A DNA stretch of 64,000 nucleotides from Viscum album (GCA_963277665.1 OY728119.1:319444206-319508205), one strand, 5' to 3'; counted from the first letter of the stretch, positions 25,701 to 38,836 are shown. A program made the numbers and translations. Notes: generated from the sequence alone by a model not told the origin.

Positions 25701-27545
25701 TTTCCCACCGTCATGTCCATCATTTCATTTATGCTTAATTTATTATTTTAAAAGTATATTTATTTAATATTTTTTTCTTAATATTCTATAAATTTCTTGA
25801 ATTTTACTTCATATTCAAAGAATAAGGGTTTAAAAAAATATGTTTAGAATGTTGTTTAAATGATTTACATCGCTCCCATTATATGTTTTTAAAAATATTG
25901 TTTTCAATGAAAAGTATTTTAATCTCCTAAAATATTATTTTTTATGTTTTACATGTATTTTAAAATATATTATTTTCATATTTTTTTCATGTTTCCTTTA
26001 TATTTATTATAGGAAAAAGTTTTTCAAAAAGTCTTTGAACTTCATTTATATGTTTTCAAGGAAAATGGAAAAAAACAATTCATCAAACTATTTTCCTTAG
26101 TTTTAAAAGAAAAAGGAATAATTTTTTTTCTATATTTATATGTTCTCAAAAAAACGTTATTAAATTTTTTTCCATGCTTATTTTATTTGTTTTCAAGGAA
26201 AATGGTTTTTTGAATTTTCTTCATGTTTCTTTTATAATTTTTCAAATGAAAAAGTTTTCAAAATTAAATCAAGATTATTTTATAGTTTTAAAATGAAAAC
26301 TGATTTCAAATTTTCTTAATATTATTTTATGGATTTTCAAGGAAATACATTTTTAAAACTTTTTTAATCTTCATTATATGTTTTTAAAGTTATTTATAAG
26401 GAAAAACTCTTTAAAATCTGTTAGGTTTTAAAAAATTATTTTTCAAAGAATAAATTGTATTTTATTACAGAAATGTATTTAAAATATAATTCAATATTAT
26501 TTTATATCTTTGATGACATCAGTTGGTGATACTAATTATTTTCTGGGAAAATGATCTAAAGGATCCATTGATATTATTTCTATCAATGGATTATGGTTTT
26601 ATGGAATTTTGGTTATAAAAACTTTTTCCCTTTAAGGGTTTTATGTTTATGAAATATGATTCTTTTCATAGGTTATGATTTTATGAAATGATAATGAATC
26701 CTATATATTTTCCATAGTCTATTATACGATTCATGTTTATTATACCCATTTCATTTCCTATGTTATGATATGATTTCTTATTATATTGTGGTACATGTAT
26801 GTATGGTTTCATTATGAGATGGGTGGAACCTATATCTCACTACAATGCAACAGGTAAAGATTTTGATCTCATGAGATAGACATGGTTAGAATAAAGAGTG
26901 AAATCAGTTTATTAAAGGATTTTTCCACAATGATAGTCCTGAACGTGAACCTTGATTACATATATGGTCATGTGAGTGAACCATGACTACCAAGATGGTG
27001 TGGGTAACATACCCATACTACTAAGATGATCTTGGAAATGATTCCTTGACTACAATTAAAATCATTTTATATGCTCATTTATATACCAAAAACTGTATTT
27101 CTAATTTCTATGTGATGATATTAGGGATCACACTTTTTATTACAATAATGATAATGTCTTATTAACATCCAATATTTATGAAAATACTCATGTATATGAT
27201 CTTTGATATGTTGGGTGTGATCTTAAAATGACATTATCTTGTTCTCATACCCTTATGCTCGTGTTTTTCTTCTGTATTGCTTTTATATCCCTTAGTAAGC
27301 ATATATGAGAAGTATTTTCTTATTTTTACATTACCTAGGTTATGAACAATGGTTTCAGGTATAAGTACTAAAGTGGAATATGTTTGTTATAAAAATTTTA
27401 AATATTTTACCAAGTTAGAATATTCCCTTCTATGTTTCCAAAGACACTAAACAGTTATGGACCTTTGGAAGGTTTTTTTTAAAGTTGATAAATTTTATTA
27501 TGAAATGATTTTATATACATCTAGGTTAATCTCGGGGCTCTATAA
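22760..27545 (+). repeat. Element C, part 1: very decayed LTR of the element E type
   Basis: The right part is the best support. The block 26810-26890 (gatgggtgg, cctatatctc, catgagatagacatgg) matches 33795-33860 and 50730-50800 in the two LTRs of element E. The end near 27430-27545 (aagacactaaac to ctcggggctctata) resembles the LTR end of E. Degenerate relatives of the conserved hairpin lie at about 24150, 24345 and 24526. The left edge is uncertain. The frames at 24843-25431 look like chance frames in AT-rich DNA. Confidence 0.45.
24600..24640. repeat. AT dinucleotide-rich microsatellite
   Basis: Two runs of alternating TA separated by a few bases; simple sequence. Confidence 0.6.
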
Positions 27546-29365
27546 TATATTATATATAATGTTATTACATTCCATTCTGTATGGGATCCTATAACGTCAC
27601 TCATTTTTACGATTTATTACTACTTAATGAAGCAACGCGGTTTTTTTTAACTAACATTTTACATAGAAGGTTATAAAGAAAATGTTAATGAATATATGTG
27701 ATATAAATGAAAAAATAATTATATATATATATATTTTAAATATTTATAATTATAAAACTTTTAAATATCATTTACAAAAAAATTGATAACATCATTCATG
27801 TATGTGTGGATTACCACCTTCATGATATGATTTGAGAGTCTTTTCATCACCAAAAAACAGGGATAATATATATAACAATATTTAATAGAATAATATGGTA
27901 TATATTATATTATGATCATTAATAAATTGAAAAGATATTACTTACCTCATTTACAAAATTATCATTTAAAAATGGAATCTTTGCTCATGCATACGTATGA
28001 CCTACCCTCTTCTTGATTAAAAAATACATTATTTACCAAAATCATCAGTCATGATTTTTATTTGATGTATAATTTATAAATAAATATTATAAATATATTT
28101 TGGATATTATTCTAGAGATTATGGAAGAATATAATATTAATATGAATAAGAACACTCAAAAAAATCATGAATGAGAAAACAACACAATTAAGAACCAACA
28201 TAATGGAAACAATGAAAGATTATTAACAGTCTCGTTATAAGATGTTATAAAACGATAATATTTGATATTATAAATATTATTATTATTATTTCATAATTTA
28301 ATAACTTTTTTAAAATAGTATTAAAATAGTATAATTTATATTCAACCAAAAGGAATCTTGAGGTAAGGGACTTATAGTCTCTCTTTTATTTATTAGAGAC
28401 ATATGAAAATTCACCACTCTTCGAGTGGTGTATATACTACCACATTGAAATGTTATATCATGAATCCCAATATTATAATTATATGTGATGTTTCATTTTA
28501 TGTTATGATTTATTGGGGATTATTATTCGAATGATTAATAAAGATGTAATGTAATCTTTTCTCAAGTTGCCTTCTTTGAGACTCATGGTACGTTATGCAC
28601 TTTTATTATTTTATACGGGGTATAAAATCCACCATTAAGATGTAATATAATTTATTTATTTATTCAAATGTTATTTTTTGTTTAATTTAAAGTTATTTTT
28701 TAATGAGGATTATGACTCATAGGTAACAAAGTTGTAATATTATTATGTTTGAATCTCATCATTTATGATAATAGTATATGATTATCTCACAAATCATGAA
28801 ATATAATGATCCAATACTCTAGGATTCTCATGAATATTATTATAATATAGTTTTTAAAGATATTTTCTAGTAATTATAACATTTAACCACTCTTTGTTAC
28901 TCAACATAATTCGTAAAAGGTTTTTAATAAAAACCATATTTATTTATCTCTTTTGCGGAAAAACCATTTTCATTGAAAACTATGTTTTTGAAAAACAGAT
29001 TCAAAAATATTATTATAATTATACAAATTATTTATTAAAGAAATTTTTACCCTATGAAACATTACCAAATTTCTATAATGGGACCATCATGTCATTTTCC
29101 AAACAAACCCCAATTGGATTTTTCTAAAAATGTGAATGAAATATTTGTTTTAACATGTATGGAATGAACAATATTTTCATTCATCATGAACAATAATTTC
29201 ATTCAATAATCATTATAAAATTTAATGTTTATTTATAAATAAGATAGGTTTTAAAATGTTTTATGTTTCAAAAATGATTTTTCAAAATGGATATAATATT
29301 TCATCAATATTTGCTTAATTTTTTGTAAGGATTCATTTTTACAATTACAACATTTTTTTCTATGA
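27546..29365 (+). repeat. Element C, part 2: second decayed LTR-like segment
   Basis: It carries degenerate hairpin relatives at about 27795, 27985, 28405 and 28600, and a gaggtaagggact string at about 28370 that matches, in reverse, the cccttacctc block of LTRs F and G. These markers precede the 26810-type block in an intact LTR, so this is not a simple continuation of part 1. It may be the rest of an older LTR that part 1 entered. The frame at 28894-29127 is AT-rich and unsupported. Confidence 0.35.
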
Positions 29366-29369
29366 ACAT

Positions 29370-30633
29370 GATTTTAATATATTGTAATTTTCATGTATTA
29401 TTTTTTTAATATTATATGTATTTATTTCGAGACCAGGTGCTATGATGGAGTGCAATTCTGAGGCCTGATATGGCTTAAAGATATTTTTGAATAATATTAA
29501 AATATTTAATAAAATGTAGATACACACTTCTTGAAAAATGGTAATAAAAGATAAATAGTTTCTAAAATCCAAAATACAAGGGGACCATGGTGTTTAGAAA
29601 AAATTATTTACCCTCTGAGTGATGAAAATTTAGTAATTTTATGTTATTGGTAGAAAAGTTGTCAAGGATGTAACAGAAATTAAATAATTAATAAAAAATC
29701 ATTTCATTGATAAAAAAAATTATACATTAAAAGTTTCCTTATTAATAAATCCTAGGTTTATATGTAGAACACTAGAAATTATAGAGAGAACATTGGAGAA
29801 TCCTCTAAGGTGGAAGAAATTGATCGTGGGATCAATCGATCAACACCACATCAGATTCGATTTATCTTGCAAAAGAACAGAACAATGCATTGTTCAACAC
29901 CAGCATTCAAATAAAACCAAGGAAGGATGATTTTACTTGTGATTTACATCCTTTTCTTAATCCTAGAAGAATGCAGTTCAATGCAACGAAAAAATTCATA
30001 CTTTCATCATCATTAGATTTCTAATTGATGAGTCTATTGTTAGTTTTTTTGATTTACTCCTCTTCTTTAATAGTTCTAATGGAAACGAAGAGAGAACGAC
30101 ATGGATACTGGATAAGGTTTGTTCATATGGGTTACTCTTTTTTCCTTTCACCCATAGTTCATCGCATTCACTATGTTTTCTCCATTGATACGCCATTGTT
30201 CTCAAATCAACATTGTTTGGTTGTTCTGAACAAGGTCGGACCCCCTGAATTCAAAGATAATCAATAGAAGAGGAAGAATTTATGTAGATAAAGACACATG
30301 GAGCTTAGATCAATGAATTTTGGGGTTTTCAGGAATTAAAGGAGTAATAGTGGTCCACAAAAGTTACCAATAGTTTGACACTAGTGAGTGATAGCAGGCG
30401 GTGGTGGATCGCATTTAGGCTACAACGACTGATAATGCAGAGATAGTATAAGGATGAAACGATGACAAAAGGATGTGTCAGAAGCCCAGAAAGTAGGTGT
30501 GGAAGACACATTGTAGTTTGGGTCAAGCGGATGGGTTGGGTCGGGTCATCAGGTCGGGTTAGTCATGTGGGTTGGACCTGACCCAGGTAGGTCTTTGGAC
30601 GGATCTAGGGAAACTAGGGTGGAGCATGATTAT
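29370..30633 (+). repeat. 5' LTR of element D, left fragment
   Basis: The first 150 bases resemble the LTR start of H. The last 150 bases (30480-30633) are a G/C-richer block with gggtcgggt-type strings, as in H near 60420-60545. It is interrupted by element E at 30634. The left edge is approximate. Confidence 0.55.
30629..30633. repeat. Target site duplication of element E, left copy
   Basis: attat, identical to 51368-51372. Being AT-rich it could match by chance, but it coincides with the expected LTR edges. Confidence 0.6.
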
Positions 30634-32250
30634 TGTAACACCCGAGATTTTTATGAGAAATATTTTGTTATCATCAAAGGAATATTTCACTACACACAAC
30701 ACTAACTTTTCTTTCTTTACACGCAATCGTGGCCTTCCTCGATATCTTGCGGTGTACGTAATACCGAGTTTCACTAAACGACGACATGCTATTAAAATAT
30801 TATTAAAACTAGCCATTGTGAATAGTAATACCCACTTTTTGAAATTTTATAAATTTTATCATTCAGAATGGAATTCATGTTTGGATTCAGAATATTGAAA
30901 TTAGCAAAGGGTGAATTTTTTGTATAATTCTGAAAACATTCAATTTTTGATGAATAGTGAAAACACTGAGTTACTATTTAAAAACCGACTATTTATTTAA
31001 ATAATTATTTATTTTATTTAAATTTATTTTAGGTCAAAATTGATACATAATACAAATATAAGTTCAATGTAATATATTGGAGTCATTTTATAATAATTTT
31101 AGTTATATAAAAATTTTATTGATCATTTCATCATCTTTTACCGATCTCCTAGGAGAGTATAAAAATTTACATAAAACTTAATTTTACCGCTTCTGTGAGT
31201 GGAATTTCAAAAATCTGAGAGACATAGTTAACATCAAGGAGTAAAATGTTGTTCAATAAGATAAAATAATTTTTGGTGAATAGTAAATTTTTTACTTTTA
31301 TTTAACACGGTTAAAAGTAAATTGGTTAATTAAGGGAAAACATGGTATTTTTATTACCCTAAAAATGTCCTAAATCTATAGGATAGGATTAATTAGACCA
31401 AAAAAACCATTGGAATAATATATGATCATTTAGATCCACTTGGATTAGATTAGGACTTTTATTATTATTTTTTTTAAAGAATAGTTAAAATAGTTAAAAT
31501 CAATGTTTAATAACTGAAACATTTTTAATATAAGGTTATACAAAAGAAAAATTTGAATATAAATATTCATTAGAAAGATAAAAAGATTTCCCACATAATG
31601 GTATTTAATTTATAATTTTTTGATTTTATATAATTTACATTATTTATCACACAATGATGATGAATTAATTACCTCATTAATAAAATATTACCATAATTGA
31701 TATTATAAATACCCAAATCAATGTAATTTTAGACATTTTATGAATTAAAATTATTTTATAGGTTAATATCACTTATTATTATTGATTTAATTATCTTTTT
31801 TCTAACTAATCATGATGTTTGAATTTTCACAAAAATCAATTACCAAATACTGTCAAAATTGACATAAAATAGTATTTAAAACAAATATTATATTATAAAT
31901 AAATATTTTATTCCTAAAAATCTAAGGCTTGGAATAATGACTTAGATAAGGTTATATATATTTATAATGAACCACTTGGGGTTCTTTTGTCATGTTATAG
32001 TATGTTTATTAACCATATATTGCAAGAAAACAAGAAGACACGGTAAAAGTGAAATTATTTAACATAAAGTAAAATCTACATTATAAGAATAAAATAGTAA
32101 CCTAAATTTTATAAAATCTATTGGTTGAGAGGAGTTCGATCCATTCCAAAATTAGCTTTGAAATAAATCAATTTTGAGGTATTCAAAAACAGAATATGAC
32201 TTTATAATAAAATAATATTTTATGTTTTTCCTAAAGTGCCCCTCTCCTCC

Positions 32251-32261
32251 CTTATAAAAGG
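32251..32261 (+). promoter_or_regulatory. LTR TATA box of element E (5' LTR)
   Basis: CTTATAAAAGG between C/T-rich stretches, identical to 49182-49192 and to the minus-strand boxes of B and F. Confidence 0.7.
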
Positions 32262-32559
32262 GCACCTCCTCCCTCTCCTCCTCACTCCACATTAATCCAA
32301 ACCCTGAAAACCTCTCTTCTAAACTTCCCTAAAAACATCTTATAGGTACTGTTCTCCTTCAAAGTCCATCATTAGTTCCCTAAGAGGTGGTTAAGAAGAG
32401 GCGCTTCAAAGAAGAGTTAATGTCTGTTACTGATTCTTTCAACATTATTTCTTCTTCTACATCCTCTTAATTGGTAGTTTAGTTATAAAGTAATAACATA
32501 AGTATCACTCATATACTGATATGTTATTATAAATATTAAACAACACTATTTAACCTTCT

Positions 32560-32645
32560 ATCCATCCTACGGAAAATGAAATCACCGCGTGTGCATACAT
32601 ACAGAATACCATCTCCACATTGTGGTGTAATCTGTTTTCCACCAC
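32560..32645 (+). other. Conserved hairpin module 1 in the 5' LTR of E
   Basis: In opposite orientation to the copies in B, F and G: a decayed CGTACGTA core (gtgcatacatac) followed by taccatctcca. Counterpart at 49505-49590. Confidence 0.55.
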
Positions 32646-32737
32646 AACCTAACTTTGATGGGTATAATGGTGTAAATAATAACTATATATGATTATTGTA
32701 AATTGATATTTATTTTGAAATAGTATACATACACTTC

Positions 32738-32815
32738 GATACAATTCCACGATCATGGGAACGATATCCTCACTCGTGCGTACATACGGCCTACAGTCTC
32801 ATTTATGTGATGCGA
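32738..32815 (+). other. Conserved hairpin module 2 in the 5' LTR of E
   Basis: Carries cgtgcgtacatacggcctac and a following gtctca. It lies about 180 bases after module 1; the same pair and spacing recur at 49505 and 49690. Confidence 0.5.
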
Positions 32816-34135
32816 CTCATTCTACAAGATCTTCAATTCATAATGATTATATAAATTAATTGAATGAATAAATATGACATATATTACACAAATAAAATTC
32901 GGTAAAAGAGTTATCTATAACCTAAAAATAAGAATAAGAATTTATTTGACAAAACATGCATAAGAACAAAAAGTAATAAACAACCAAATAACAAGTAGCA
33001 ATGAAATATTACTAATAAGAAGCTAAGAATATGACCATATAAGATATCATAACAATGCGTTTGATTATGTTAAAATTCAATAACATTATTTAAATCATTA
33101 TACAGGAGGTTCAGACACATACGGAGCAAATCTGACCTAAGGTAAGGGAAAATCTCGCAATCTCATTTTTATCCGAGATTGTTTCTACATCAGAATTTAC
33201 TGGAGAATATTTATCATCCACATCCATGTTTCCACAATATGTAATATTATATCTATCATCCTTCAATTTTTTAAATCCAATTTAACCCTTCAGTGAGTTT
33301 TTCGTTAAAGATATGAAAGGAATCTTTTTTTTATTTTTAGTACTAGTTACTTTTTGGACTTTTACAGCCAAAGTACGAGAAGAATGTTATTATTTAACTT
33401 ATACGACACAAATAGATTTTTAGAAAATTAATTCAATGAAGCATCCTTTAAAAGTTTTAATGTTTATTTTTAATCAATTTCTTTTAGTTTAAAATTATAT
33501 GACCTGTTAAGAAATGAAAAATGTTTTTAAAGTAAAAAGGATATTTTCCTCCAGAATGGAGTTCAAGAATATAATCAAAATTATTTTCCATCTATGATAA
33601 TATAGGGTTCTGTTTCTTTCCATAGTTTTGCATTGATTTTATTTTGTTATGATGGAATTATTTTTATGATTTCCTTTTATCTTATATGTATTATGTTATG
33701 ATGTCATGATGTTTAAGAATCCCATTTTTATTACATGGGTTATGCTATGAATTATCATAATGTGGAACACATAATAATGGTATAATTATGAGGTGGGTGG
33801 GACCTATATCTCCTTTCAATACATTGGGTAAAGATTTATATCTCATGAGATAGACATGGCTTGAAGGGTAGGTTAATCTTGTTCATTGATACAGGACAGA
33901 AACGAGGAGTGAACTCGGTTAAAAAATGGGAGGTATAGTCATCCTTAGGAAACAAGGATGTGAAAGCCTTAGTAAGAACCCTAAAGATATGGCTATGAAT
34001 AGGAAAAAATATTCATGATTTATAAATGGCCAAGAATAACCTATGATAATACCTTATGTGTAAAATTTATTCTTGATTATGTGGATTTCCTATTATAATT
34101 ATTGTTTCCCACACTATGCATCTTGGTTTTAGTCA

Positions 34136-35175
34136 ATGGATAGATCTCGAAGGAACCGTGATAACGCGGAATGCGACGGGCCATGAAATTATTATCCCCC
34201 TGAGCAACCAAATGTTATGGGAGATAGAATGAAAAATCTTGTATCCATGCTCACACAACTTTCTCAAGCTATGAATCATGATGTACTTCCAAAGGAGAAA
34301 AGGAAGGAGCAAAATTCTGTTGAATCCTTCATGAGGCAGTGTCCACCCTCATTCAGCAGGTCTACTGATCCATTAGTGGTTGAAAAATGGATCAGTACCA
34401 CTGAAAATATATTATTAGTACTTCAATGTTCTGAACACGATAAAGTTATCTTAGTAGTATATCTTTTGGAATTTGAAGCTGATCAATTGTGGAATCTTAT
34501 CAAGAATACGAGGCAAAGGGATGAAATTGAATACATGGAATGGGACCAGTTCAAGAACTTATTTTTCAATAAGTACTTCCCTATGATTCTTAGAACAAAG
34601 ATAGAGAAGGATTTTCTTGAACTGAATCAAATGGATGATGAATCTATTAGTACATACAAATCAAATTTTACAAGACATGCATGGTACTCTTCTGGGATTC
34701 TTATCCAACCTGAGATTAAGATCGATCCATTCTTTAGTGTCATAAAACCAATTCTTCGAAGGGCGTTATCCATAAAGGAATTCAATAGCTATGAGGACAT
34801 CATTCTATGTGCTCTCAAGGTTTAGATAGATATTGGAGTAATCCATCAGTCCTATGTGTTTGACAGGAAGAGGAAATTGGAATTCAAAGGGAAATCTAAA
34901 GATCACACTAAAAGGAAGATGAACTTTTACTTATGCTCAAAGTGTGGAACGAAACATGGAGGGAGTTGTCTTAAAGGGACAAGTAAATGTTTCAAATGTG
35001 GAAAGGATGGTCATAGAGCATTTGAATTCCTCAATGATGGGAAAAATATTTCTAGTGATGTGAACAAAGAAAAGGATACATAGACAACACCTCCTACACT
35101 TCAATGACACAAGTTTAAGGAATTGGGGCATTATGCCAATCAATGCCCAAATCCAAGGGTTGATGATGATGATCG
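34136..35175 (+). pseudogene. Gag of element E (one frame with stops)
   Basis: One frame runs from the ATG at 34136, which begins MDRSRRN, similar to the MAPS start of gag F. In-frame stops are TGA at 34184 and TAG at 34823; the piece 34217-34825 alone is 202 codons. Domains: Gag capsid-like region with PPSFSRSTDPLVVEKWI, WDQFKNLFFNKYFP and FSVIKPILRRAL. A short knuckle CSKCGTKHGGSC (CX2CX3HX3C) follows, then CFKCGKDGHRAFEF with its last Cys replaced by Phe, and a third relic near 35110-35150 (GHYANQCP). Gag would assemble the particle and bind RNA. Element F inserted directly after the third knuckle. Confidence 0.85.
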
Positions 35176-35180
35176 ACATC
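35176..35180. repeat. Target site duplication of element F, left copy
   Basis: acatc, identical to 44086-44090. Confidence 0.9.
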
Positions 35181-36080
35181 TGTAACGCCCCGACCCCAGC
35201 TACCCAGAGTCGGTGCATTACTTCGTAACATTGGCATGATCACAAAAGATCAAGTCTCGAAAGACCGATTAGTTTAGTAGCCTTGGAAACAGTAGATACA
35301 TTCGTAAATGTTACATTACATCATAAAGTGAAAAACTACAATATAAAGTCTCCATAGTCCACACTCATATCCTCTTCTGACTATCCCTGCAGGTCATTCA
35401 TAAAATAATTCGTCACATCCTGGAAAATATTAAAACATTGAAAGGGGTGAGCTCAGATGCTCAGTAAGGATGACAATATAGCAAAAGCTTTCATCAATAA
35501 ACATAAACATTTAAGGCAATGTATAACTAAAACAAAAGCCTTTTGAACTTGAACTTCAACATAATATGGAAAAAGTAAAATGAGATAATGCCATTCACTT
35601 CTTCACATGGATATTCTACTGGTCGAATAATCACATGCAATATCAATAACCACTTTCATAATGATGGAATGCATAATGCCAGACTATCATAACCACGTAG
35701 CCAAGGCCTCGTGCCAAGTCCACAAATTAGATTTTGTCAAGGCCTCGTGCCAAGACACTAGTTTGTCTCATGAGACCTACCGATGCATCGAGGAGCTATA
35801 GCGGGCTCCACCCGTCACTTATTAAGTCCAATGCATTCCTCATATGAATAGGTTTAAACATATCATAAACCATAACATAATCGTATCACATAAAACATGC
35901 ATAAAGGAAACATAACATTTCCACATTTCAATCACAAGATATCAATACAACACATTGATATAATAAAAACGCTTTCAAAACCATTTTCAATACCAAAATA
36001 AAAGAAAGTTAAAACTTTGTATTTATTTTTCATTAAAAAAATGATGGCTTGTAGAGGAAGCCGAAACTCAAATAATGGTC

Positions 36081-36118
36081 ACAGCGGCGGAGAAGTCGTT
36101 TTCACCGCATAAGTACGG
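36081..36118 (-). other. GC-rich stem-loop module in the 3' LTR of F
   Basis: GCGGCGG arm, then a partly decayed CACCGC arm, followed by ATAAGTACGG. Counterpart of 10571-10608. Confidence 0.45.
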
Positions 36119-36768
36119 AATGAAAAACATTCCCTTTTTGTTGTTTAGTAAAACGCTTCGTATAAAAAAGATTCATTTTGAATAAACATAAAAGTCAAAG
36201 GGGTTTATACACCGTATAAAAGAAAGTTGTGTATAAAGCCAAATATGCCTCAATGAAATGAGATTGAGATGAAGTCCTTAAAAAGATAATTTTTAAAATA
36301 AAATAGATCTATTATGTGTATTCACTATAGGTACACATAAAGAAAGTAAAAATACAAAGTAGGACATAATAATATAATGACATAATTTGAAAGTAGGAGA
36401 TTAACCCAAAGAATGGAAATTGGGTGAAGAAGTTCCCTTACCTCGTGTCTGACTTGACTCAACCGTTCATTAACATCCTGAATAATAAACTAGAGTTAAT
36501 ATATACATTATTAAGAACCATTTTCAATTTCATTATCCTTATTATATCACTTATTACAATGATATGAACATTATGTAATTATTTAAGTTAATAACAGTCG
36601 TTTTGTCGATCTTTGGTACTTGAGTCAACAATAAACTTCTTATAATTACAAGTTGTTTATGTGGTAGAATATCCATTATCTCCAGAATTATATTCATGAT
36701 TTAGATGTCATATATATCTTATATATCCAGTATATACATTCATTTATAACATTACGTAACATTTAGAG

Positions 36769-36848
36769 GTAAGAAATGAAATGCACCATTCATGGAGACG
36801 GTAAGTCGTACGTACGCATGAACGCTACTTTCATTTCAATTTCATATT
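36769..36848 (-). other. Conserved GTACGTAC hairpin in the 3' LTR of F
   Basis: Contains gagacggtaagtcg followed by tacgtacgcatgaacg with flanking GAAATG and CATTTC arms. Nearly identical to 41953-42030 and to the copies in B. Confidence 0.65.
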
Positions 36849-37536
36849 TAATGGAACGAAATCATAATGATATAAATGTATAATATAACTCCAGTATAAC
36901 ATAGTGTATAATACCATTTACTCCATCCTTTATACATCCCACATATGGCATTAACGATTCAAATCACTTTGAGGGGGCAGTAGTCCGCACTTCCTAAAAT
37001 GAAATTATCGCATTTTACCCATAATGGAAATCATAAAGTATGCCATAAATGAGAAATACAGAAGCATAAGTAAAACATAAACATATTATATATCATATAT
37101 AAAAATAGTGACATCTTAATGGCCACCTTTGATGGTGTTATATTAGTGTTGAACAATCATCGTTTCGTGAGGCAGAAATTCGCCATCCACAGAAACCGTA
37201 TGTTCTTTAACCATTAGATGTAGGTGTGTGTATGTTTAGCTAGAATCCTTCTTATAAAAACATCCTAGTATATTGAGGATACTGGTGTTGTTACAAAATA
37301 AATGAATAAAAAGAGTTTATGGGGTTGGAGAAGAAAAATAAAACAAAACAACATTAGAGAAGACATTACCTCAAAATCGGCTAACTCTTTTTGATTTGAG
37401 CCAAAGGCTTCCTTGGGAAGGTTTCTGCCCAAAGTGAGGCTTCTAGGAGTAATAGGGGGAAGTTGGGAGAGTATTTGGGCAGAGTTTGGCCAAGCCAAAT
37501 GGCTTGAAATTGTAAATTAGGTGGGAGAGGTGGGGG

Positions 37537-37547
37537 CCTTTTATAAG
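37537..37547 (-). promoter_or_regulatory. LTR TATA box of element F (3' LTR copy)
   Basis: The minus strand reads CTTATAAAAGG; same context as 42721-42731. Confidence 0.65.
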
Positions 37548-37815
37548 GGGAGAGGAGGGGCACTCTTGAAAAGTAAAGAAAAGTCACTTTATTATAAAAT
37601 GAGTTTCGGATTTTAGAGGTCCCACACTTATATAATTCGAGGCTAAGTTGATAATGGTTCGAAATCTCCTCATCCAATAGGCTTTGGACAAGTGTAAGCC
37701 TTAGATTTTGCATTATCTTCCCATTTTATTTAAATCGTTAAATAATGAGGTCATCGCTGCATCATCATGATGTCATAAATAATTTAATTTATTTAATGTC
37801 TAAAAATTATAAAAG

Positions 37816-38836
37816 GTTGAAAATAGAAAATAATTTTGTGGAAAACCCACATCGGAAATAAGGTTAATAAAATTTATCCTTAATAAGAGGGAAATGGAAA
37901 TGAAAAATTCACTACCCAATTATGATCTCGATTAGGAGAACATTGGTGGCAATTAGAGACATATAATTGGAGGAAAAACATAAATATTTGTAGGGAGTGA
38001 TTGAGGTCATCAATCACAATCAACTATCAAATTGAGGGCCTCAAAGCCTTAAATCTATGTTGATTTAAAATATCATCAGTTCCACAAGACATATGTTATT
38101 AGGATAACACATTTTTTTTGTTTTAATATCTCTTTACTAAAGTTTAAGAATTAATTTGTTCATTGAATAATAGATAGGTATATATATATTTAAGCTTGAC
38201 AATTAGAGTTTCAACCTTCAACTCATCTTTCACTCAAAAAGATAATAGAACTCTAAAATATTATACTTATCCTAATTGTATAAGGTTCCAAATGTTAACA
38301 CATACCATTTAGATTAGTAAAATTATTTTTTAATAACAAGGGACTTCCTGTAGGCTAGTGGTAAGAAATAAAGGCCTGTCACAATATGATTGTGGGTTCG
38401 ATTCCTGCAGCTTTGTCCGACGCGACGTGTTATGCCCCACCCTACAGGTTGTCTTTTTCCTAAAACTATAGTATCATAGTATTCCAAAAATAATCTTTAT
38501 AAATGCTTTAACCTTAAACAATACTATCCATGGTTCAACTTAATCAATTCCAACCTTAATAGTTATCCAAAATACCTCCATCCAGACTTTCTCTAAAAGG
38601 TCCCTAAATTCCAAAATCAATTGTAACATCAGATTCCCCAAACAAAGAAAAGTTTCTCTTATTGTCACATACTAAAAATATGATTACCTTAATCATATTA
38701 CCTTAATCAAAAAGTACTGTAGTACAATCTTTATATATATCACATTATTCTTATAACCAGAATATAATCCTTGAGTCCAAAAGCACCAATACATTAATTA
38801 TTCTGCTTCAACTGTAGTCACAACATAATATTGGCC
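37816..38836. other. Non-coding interior of element F beyond gag
   Basis: There is no coding frame. Near 37840-37860 there is cccacatcgg, a string common near the start of some plant LTR and TRIM repeats, so part may be a small inserted repeat; I could not find its partner. A SINE-like insertion lies at 38338-38460. No trace of pol was found. Confidence 0.45.
38338..38460 (+). mobile_element. tRNA-derived SINE-like element
   Basis: It has an RNA polymerase III A-box-like taggctagtgg (38351-38361) and a perfect B box ggttcgattcc (38395-38405) at tRNA-like spacing, then a short unrelated body and a T-rich end. This is the standard head of a plant tRNA-derived SINE. The palindromic pair cctgtagg (38347-38354) and cctacagg (38441-38448) could close the whole unit into a hairpin. 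No clear target duplication was found. It is not a functional tRNA gene, since the arms do not form a full cloverleaf. Confidence 0.65.

Larger units (their letters stand above)
30634..34060 (+). repeat. 5' LTR of element E (3' end truncated)
   Basis: Starts TGTAACACCCGAG, the same as the 3' LTR at 47566 but for one base. The two copies stay collinear to about 33900. The part corresponding to about 50900-51367 is missing or unrecognisable here. Contains TATA box 32251-32261 and two hairpin modules (32560-32645, 32738-32815). Confidence 0.8.
35181..37815 (-). repeat. 3' LTR of element F (truncated)
   Basis: Matches 40366-about 43000 closely, including two caaggcctcgtgccaag strings at about 35700 and 35740, the hairpin and the TATA box. 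It then diverges near 37811-37815; the 1.1 kb corresponding to 43000-44085 is missing, so the LTR start and the polypurine tract are gone. Confidence 0.85.

Noticed and set aside
28894..29127. 77-codon plus-strand frame
   Set aside because: AT-driven composition, no motif, inside remnant C.
30559..30898. Frames of 85 and 108 codons on opposite strands
   Set aside because: They cross the boundary between the D LTR and the start of the E LTR (30634), so they are chance fusions.
35700..35756. Two copies of caaggcctcgtgccaag that might suggest a CRISPR-like array
   Set aside because: Only two copies, inside a plant LTR, with no spacer set; a simple local duplication.
38338..38460. Functional tRNA gene
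   Set aside because: A and B boxes are present, but acceptor, anticodon and T arms do not form a complete cloverleaf; better read as a tRNA-derived SINE.
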